Assembly: GCA_013214205.1 (NCBI GenBank)
Contig: JABSPQ010000127.1
Coordinates: 1 to 64,000, forward strand
DNA length: 64,000 nucleotides
Source: Flavobacteriales bacterium
Lineage (GTDB): Bacteria; Bacteroidota; Bacteroidia; DT-38
Reading direction: 5' to 3'
The position numbers were made by a program, and so were the translations under genes. Shown in pieces: positions 59,907 through 64,000 of the stretch. The notes beneath the pieces are model-generated. The model was not told the origin of the DNA. It saw nothing but the letters and a program-made list of their open reading frames with translations, and did not search any database. The stretch's first letter is position 1; each line of letters begins with the position of its first letter.

Positions 59907-60212
59907 TTAGGCTTTAATTTCAACTTCTACCCCGCTAGGTAATTCTAAACTCATTAATGCATCAACAGTCTTAGATGTTGAGTTATATATATCCATTAAT
60001 CTTTTGTGCGAACAAAGTTGAAATTGCTCTCTTGCTTTCTTGTTCACGTGTGGAGATTTAAGAACAGTATAAATGTTTTTGTGTGTAGGCAATGGAATTG
60101 GTCCACTCACAACAGCTCCAGTACTCTTTACAGTTTTTACAATCTTTTCAGCAGACTTGTCTACTAAATTGTGATCGTAAGACTTTAACTTAATTCTAAT
60201 TTTCGATACCAT
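59907..60212 (-). CDS. rpsJ: 30S ribosomal protein S10
   Basis: 101 residues. [20 protein letters not shown], the loop [20 protein letters not shown] and the signature [20 protein letters not shown]. Also a transcription antitermination partner of NusB. It follows fusA by 6 bp; no tuf gene is in between. Confidence 0.98.
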   Translation of the reverse strand: MVSKIRIKLKSYDHNLVDKSAEKIVKTVKSTGAVVSGPIPLPTHKNIYTVLKSPHVNKKAREQFQLCSHKRLMDIYNSTSKTVDALMSLELPSGVEVEIKA

Positions 60213-60218
60213 CTTCTA

Positions 60219-62327
60219 CTATTGAGCTGTTTCTAATTTACCTTTTGACTTTGAAATTACGTCTTCCGCAATACTTTTTGGACATTCATCGTAATGTGAA
60301 AACTCCATTGTTGAAGATGCTCTTCCTGAAGAAATAGTTCTTAAGTCAGTAACATATCCGAACATTTCAGAAAGAGGCACTTTAGCTTTAATTACTTGCG
60401 CATCTCCTCTTGAATCCATTCCCTCTACTTGCCCTCTTCTTCTGTTCAAATCTCCTACTACGTCACCCATGTTTGCTTCCGGTGTAACTATTTCCAATTT
60501 CATAATTGGCTCAAGTAACACAGGACCACATTTAGGCAATGAGTTTCGGTATGCCATCTTACCAGCAATCTCGAAAGATAATTGATCAGAATCAACTGCA
60601 TGGAAAGAACCATCTAATAGAGTTACTTTCAATCTATCTACAGGATATCCAGCCAATACACCATTTTGCATTGATTCTTTAAATCCTTTTTCGATAGAAG
60701 GAATAAATTCTCTAGGAACATTTCCACCTTTAATTTTGTTAACGAATTCTAAGCCTTCGTCATCCCCTTCAGTTGGTCCAACAATTACGTCAATATCAGC
60801 AAATTTACCTCTACCACCCGATTGTTTTTTGTAAACCTCTCTGTGAGACACATCTTTTGTTATAGCCTCTTTATATGCTACTTGAGGCGCACCTTGGTTA
60901 CATTCTACCTTGAATTCTCTCTTAAGTCTATCAACTAATATTTCAAGGTGAAGTTCACCCATACCAGAAATAATAGTTTGACCTGAAGCCTCATCAGTTT
61001 TAACGATAAAGGTTGGATCCTCTTCAGATAATTTACCAAGTCCTACTCCCAACTTATCTAAATCTGCCTGAGTTTTAGGCTCAATAGCAATACCAATTAC
61101 TGGTTCTGGGAATGACATTGATTCAAGAACGATTGGCTTCTTCTCAAAACAAAGCGTATCTCCTGTTCTTATATCTTTAAATCCTACTGCTGCACCAATG
61201 TCACCAGCTTCAATTCTAGGAATAGAATTTTGCTTGTTAGAATGCATTTGGAAGATTCTAGAAATTCTTTCTTTCTTACCACTTCTTACATTCAACACAT
61301 AACTTCCAGCATCTAATGCACCAGAGTAAACTCTAAAGAAACATAATCTACCAACAAATGGATCAGTTGCAATTTTAAATGCTAAAGCTGCAAACGGCTC
61401 AGAAACATCTGGCTTTCTTAATTCTTCATCTTCACTATCAGGATTAGTTCCAATAATAGCTTCAACATCTAATGGGCTAGGAAGAAATTCCATTACCGCA
61501 TCAAGCATTGTTTGTACACCTTTGTTCTTAAATGCAGATCCACATAAGATAGGAGTAATAGTCATATTGATCGTTGCAATTCTAATTGCTTCAAACATCT
61601 CAGCTTCTGTAATAGAATCAGGATCTTCGAAATACTTTTCCATCAACGATTCATTAGACTCAGCAACTGCCTCAACTAATTTTTCTCTGTACTCCTCAAC
61701 TACATCTTTAATATCATCTGGAATTGGAACTTCTTCCCAAGTCATACCTTGATCAGACTCATTCCAAACCATTCCTTTATTAGAGATCAAATCAACAACT
61801 CCTTTAAAGTCATCTTCTGCTCCAATAGGAATTTGTAACGGAACTGGGTTAGCTCCTAATCTTTCTTTAATCTGACCAATTACACTTAAGAAGTCAGCAC
61901 CAGAACGGTCCATTTTATTAACGAAACCAATTCTTGGAACTTTGTATTTGTTAGCTTGTCTCCAAACCGTTTCTGATTGTGGCTCAACACCACCAACAGC
62001 GCAAAACAAAGCAACAGCACCATCTAATACTCTTAATGAACGCTCAACCTCAACAGTAAAATCAACGTGACCTGGAGTATCAATGATGTTCATTTTATAC
62101 TCAGTACCTCTATACTTCCAGAAAGTAGTAGTAGCAGCAGAAGTAATAGTAATACCTCTTTCTTGCTCTTGCTCCATCCAATCCATTGTAGCTGCTCCAT
62201 CATGCACCTCACCAATCTTGTGATTGACTCCTGTGTAATAAAGGATACGCTCAGTAGTTGTCGTTTTACCTGCATCAATGTGAGCCATGATGCCGATGTT
62301 CCTAGTATGTTTTAGATTGATAGCCAT
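60219..62327 (-). CDS. fusA: Elongation factor G
   Basis: 702 residues. The GTPase that drives translocation. G1 [13 protein letters not shown], switch region [13 protein letters not shown]3 [20 protein letters not shown] and G4 NKMDRSGAD are intact. Domains III-V follow, with the domain IV tip ([31 protein letters not shown]) intact. Operon position after rpsG is standard. Confidence 0.98.
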   Translation of the reverse strand: MAINLKHTRNIGIMAHIDAGKTTTTERILYYTGVNHKIGEVHDGAATMDWMEQEQERGITITSAATTTFWKYRGTEYKMNIIDTPGHVDFTVEVERSLRVLDGAVALFCAVGGVEPQSETVWRQANKYKVPRIGFVNKMDRSGADFLSVIGQIKERLGANPVPLQIPIGAEDDFKGVVDLISNKGMVWNESDQGMTWEEVPIPDDIKDVVEEYREKLVEAVAESNESLMEKYFEDPDSITEAEMFEAIRIATINMTITPILCGSAFKNKGVQTMLDAVMEFLPSPLDVEAIIGTNPDSEDEELRKPDVSEPFAALAFKIATDPFVGRLCFFRVYSGALDAGSYVLNVRSGKKERISRIFQMHSNKQNSIPRIEAGDIGAAVGFKDIRTGDTLCFEKKPIVLESMSFPEPVIGIAIEPKTQADLDKLGVGLGKLSEEDPTFIVKTDEASGQTIISGMGELHLEILVDRLKREFKVECNQGAPQVAYKEAITKDVSHREVYKKQSGGRGKFADIDVIVGPTEGDDEGLEFVNKIKGGNVPREFIPSIEKGFKESMQNGVLAGYPVDRLKVTLLDGSFHAVDSDQLSFEIAGKMAYRNSLPKCGPVLLEPIMKLEIVTPEANMGDVVGDLNRRRGQVEGMDSRGDAQVIKAKVPLSEMFGYVTDLRTISSGRASSTMEFSHYDECPKSIAEDVISKSKGKLETAQ

Positions 62328-62338
62328 AATTTCTTCAA

Positions 62339-62806
62339 TTAAAATCTAAAGTGTGAAAATGCTTTATTCGCTGCCGCCATTTTATGCGTATCAGATTTCT
62401 TTTTGTAAGCTCCACCTTCTTCCTTAGAACCTGCAATAATTTCTCCAGCCAATTTCTCGCTCATCGATTTCTCATTTCTTTTTCTTGCGAAAAGAATCAT
62501 CCACTTCATTGCAAGAGATAATTTTCTTTCTGGTCTAACTTCTCTTGGAATTTGAAATGTAGCTCCACCAACTCTTCTACTTCTTACTTCAACAGCAGGA
62601 GTAATATTATCGATAGCACTTTTAAAAACATCAAGACCTTTCTCTTCCGTTCTCTTTTCAATTAAATCCATTGCTTGATAGAATATATCAAACGCTAAAT
62701 TCTTCTTGCCGTCCAACATCATGTTGTTCACAAACTTCGTGACCATCTCATCGTGGAATCGAGGATCCGCAAGTATTATTCTTTTTTTCGCTCTAGACTT
62801 TCTCAC
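62339..62806 (-). CDS. rpsG: 30S ribosomal protein S7
   Basis: 155 residues. [20 protein letters not shown], the block [20 protein letters not shown] and the C-terminal [10 protein letters not shown]. It nucleates the 30S head and touches E-site tRNA. Confidence 0.98.
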   Translation of the reverse strand: MRKSRAKKRIILADPRFHDEMVTKFVNNMMLDGKKNLAFDIFYQAMDLIEKRTEEKGLDVFKSAIDNITPAVEVRSRRVGGATFQIPREVRPERKLSLAMKWMILFARKRNEKSMSEKLAGEIIAGSKEEGGAYKKKSDTHKMAAANKAFSHFRF

Positions 62807-62820
62807 TTTTTAAATCAGTT

Positions 62821-63192
62821 TTATTTTGGTCGCTTAGTACCGTATTTAGATCTTCTTTGAGTCCTACCGTCTACACCAGCTGTATCTAACGCACCTCTTA
62901 CGATGTGATATCTAACACCTGGCAAATCTTTAACTCTACCGCCTCTAATAAGTACTATAGAGTGCTCTTGCAGATTATGTCCTTCACCTGGGATGTAGGC
63001 ATTAACTTCTTTGTTGTTCGTTAACCTTACCCTTGCTACCTTTCTCATTGCTGAGTTAGGCTTCTTAGGCGTAGTTGTATATACTCTAATGCAAACCCCT
63101 CTACGCTGTGGACATGAGTCCAATGCGATTGACTTGCTTTTCTTTTTGGAAGTGTGTCTTCCTTTTCTTACCAATTGTTGAATCGTGGGCAT
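62821..63192 (-). CDS. rpsL: 30S ribosomal protein S12
   Basis: 123 residues. [20 protein letters not shown], the signature [20 protein letters not shown] (Lys at the classical streptomycin-resistance position, hence wild-type) and [20 protein letters not shown]. The first gene of the superoperon; secE/nusG/rplK-type genes are not upstream. Confidence 0.98.
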   Translation of the reverse strand: MPTIQQLVRKGRHTSKKKSKSIALDSCPQRRGVCIRVYTTTPKKPNSAMRKVARVRLTNNKEVNAYIPGEGHNLQEHSIVLIRGGRVKDLPGVRYHIVRGALDTAGVDGRTQRRSKYGTKRPK

Positions 63193-63600
63193 AAATCTTA
63201 TTTAAGAACCTTTATTCACGCTGATTGTCAGCTAAAATTATCTTTTCCCCATTTTTTTTGGGACGGCAAATGTACGAGAAAAGTTTTATAAATTCAACAG
63301 AAGCAGTATTATTTTTCACTATACCGTTAAGTATGCTTTTTCCTATGATCTTCAATGTTAATTTTTAAGCATTTCTACTTTAACCATTAGCTAAAAAAAC
63401 ATTTCATAACATCCTTCATTCCACGCAAATACTGAATACCATTTACTATCGTGCAAATCTAAATACCTTTTCTTAATAACTTAATGCTTCCCTGTTTTTA
63501 TCAACAATGTATTTTATGTTAATTTGTTTTTTGCTCAGGATGAAGGATTGAACCGCGTAGAAATATTCATCAGTGCAGCTTTATTTTATTTTTTTCGATC
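63193..63600. other. Divergent intergenic region between rpsL and the UvrD gene
   Basis: 408 bp, AT-rich. The rpsL side holds a consensus promoter and a ~65-nt leader. On the helicase side I see only a weak -7-like TTAATTTG shortly before the start, without a -33 TTG. No small gene or obvious RNA structure was found. Confidence 0.6.
63267..63297 (-). promoter_or_regulatory. Promoter of the str-S10-spc-alpha superoperon
   Basis: On the minus strand: -33 TTG (63295-63297), 20 nt, -7 box TACATTTG (63267-63274), an exact fit to the Bacteroidota sigma consensus. It would start transcription near 63260, giving a leader of about 65-70 nt before rpsL. All 31 downstream ribosomal-operon genes are spaced by 2-31 bp, and I saw no internal terminator. 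Confidence 0.85.
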
Positions 63601-64000
63601 ATGTCATATCTCGACACACTAAATGAGGAACAGCGAAAAGCTGTAGAACACACGGAAGGCCCCGTAATGGTTATTGCTGGTGCAGGTTCGGGGAAAACTC
63701 GAGTACTCACCTATCGAATAGCGCATTTAATAGACAAAGGTGTAGACCCTTTTAATATACTTGCCCTCACCTTTACTAATAAGTCGGCGAAGGAAATGAA
63801 GGATCGAATTACCAAAATTATTGGTGGCGAGGCAAAAAACGTTTGGATGGGTACGTTTCACTCCGTTTTCGCAAGGATTTTAAGAAGCGAAGCAGAACAC
63901 ATTAACTACCCACAGAACTTTACTATATATGACACGCAAGATTCAAAGAATTTAATTAGACAAATTGTTAGGGATTTAGGCCTTGATGAGAAACTATATA
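63601..64000 (+). CDS. UvrD/PcrA-type superfamily 1A helicase, partial (5' end)
   Basis: 133 residues are present before the window ends. MSYLDTLNEEQRKAVEHTEG contains the Q motif. Walker A is AGAGSGKT, motif Ia is LTFTNKSAKEMKDRI, and MGTFHSVFARILR precedes motif II. These are typical of UvrD/PcrA/Rep 3'-5' helicases acting in mismatch and excision repair. The full type (UvrD or a paralogue) cannot be settled from this part. Confidence 0.92.
   Translation, partial: MSYLDTLNEEQRKAVEHTEGPVMVIAGAGSGKTRVLTYRIAHLIDKGVDPFNILALTFTNKSAKEMKDRITKIIGGEAKNVWMGTFHSVFARILRSEAEHINYPQNFTIYDTQDSKNLIRQIVRDLGLDEKLY

Noticed and set aside
63500-63600. Promoter of the UvrD-type gene (TTAATTTG near 63520)
   Set aside because: The second base of the -7 box does not match the consensus and no TTG lies 19-21 nt upstream.

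Overview
The window is a chromosomal segment of an AT-rich member of the Bacteroidota, most likely Flavobacteriales. The evidence is: two secreted proteins ending in type IX secretion (T9SS) sorting tails; promoters of the Bacteroidota form (TTG, 19-20 nt, TAnnTTTG) in front of the str/S10 operon, the tRNA-Glu and a small lipoprotein; a mitochondrial-type citrate synthase; an archaeal/eukaryotic-type prolyl-tRNA synthetase; and the gene order rplQ-carA-eno-gltA. I cannot place it to genus.

Layout. (1) 1-8.3 kb: mobile-element debris flanks a two-helicase operon (recD2 then a SWIM-SNF2 ATPase gene). On the left are IS21-type end repeats and the C-terminal stub of a SEC-C protein. On the right are an IS3 element with a frameshifted transposase, a 130-bp stub of a second IS3 element, and a 175-bp palindromic MITE-like relic with IS21-type ends. 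(2) 8.3-12.9 kb: a T9SS-secreted repeat protein, then a decayed island. The island holds a frameshifted YgjP-type metallopeptidase, the C-terminal stub of a type I restriction HsdR subunit, and a large serine recombinase that has lost its N-terminus and carries two in-frame stops. It ends exactly at a tRNA-Glu gene. (3) 13-45 kb: ordinary core genes in short operons: proS; a FadL-like porin; a Zn-ribbon coiled-coil protein with a Nif3 protein; lpxK, a TlpA-like lipoprotein and lpxH; gapA; lipA; ung; a BamA-like protein, rmuC, a GWxTD lipoprotein and rlmB; a CLC transporter; a ferredoxin-like protein with a UbiD decarboxylase; gltA, eno and carA. A 1661-residue T9SS adhesin-like protein lies among them. 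(4) 45-63.2 kb: one uninterrupted leftward str-S10-spc-alpha ribosomal superoperon, rpsL to rplQ, with fusA, secY, map, infA and rpoA. It is driven by a clear promoter near 63.28 kb and closed by a hairpin at 45.35 kb. (5) The last 400 bp hold the start of a rightward UvrD/PcrA-type helicase.

The least ordinary items are: the seven degenerate ~85-residue repeats inserted into the giant T9SS protein; the 175-bp relic carrying mirrored pairs of IS21-type repeats; the head-to-head junction between the HsdR stub and the recombinase stub; the paired TAATTA stops in the recombinase; a 46-residue lipoprotein with its own promoter; a Tyr/Gly/Asn-rich secreted protein with a strong Shine-Dalgarno; and a CLC protein with Val in place of the internal proton glutamate. 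I found no complete undescribed defence or mobile system. The restriction/recombinase island is a relic.
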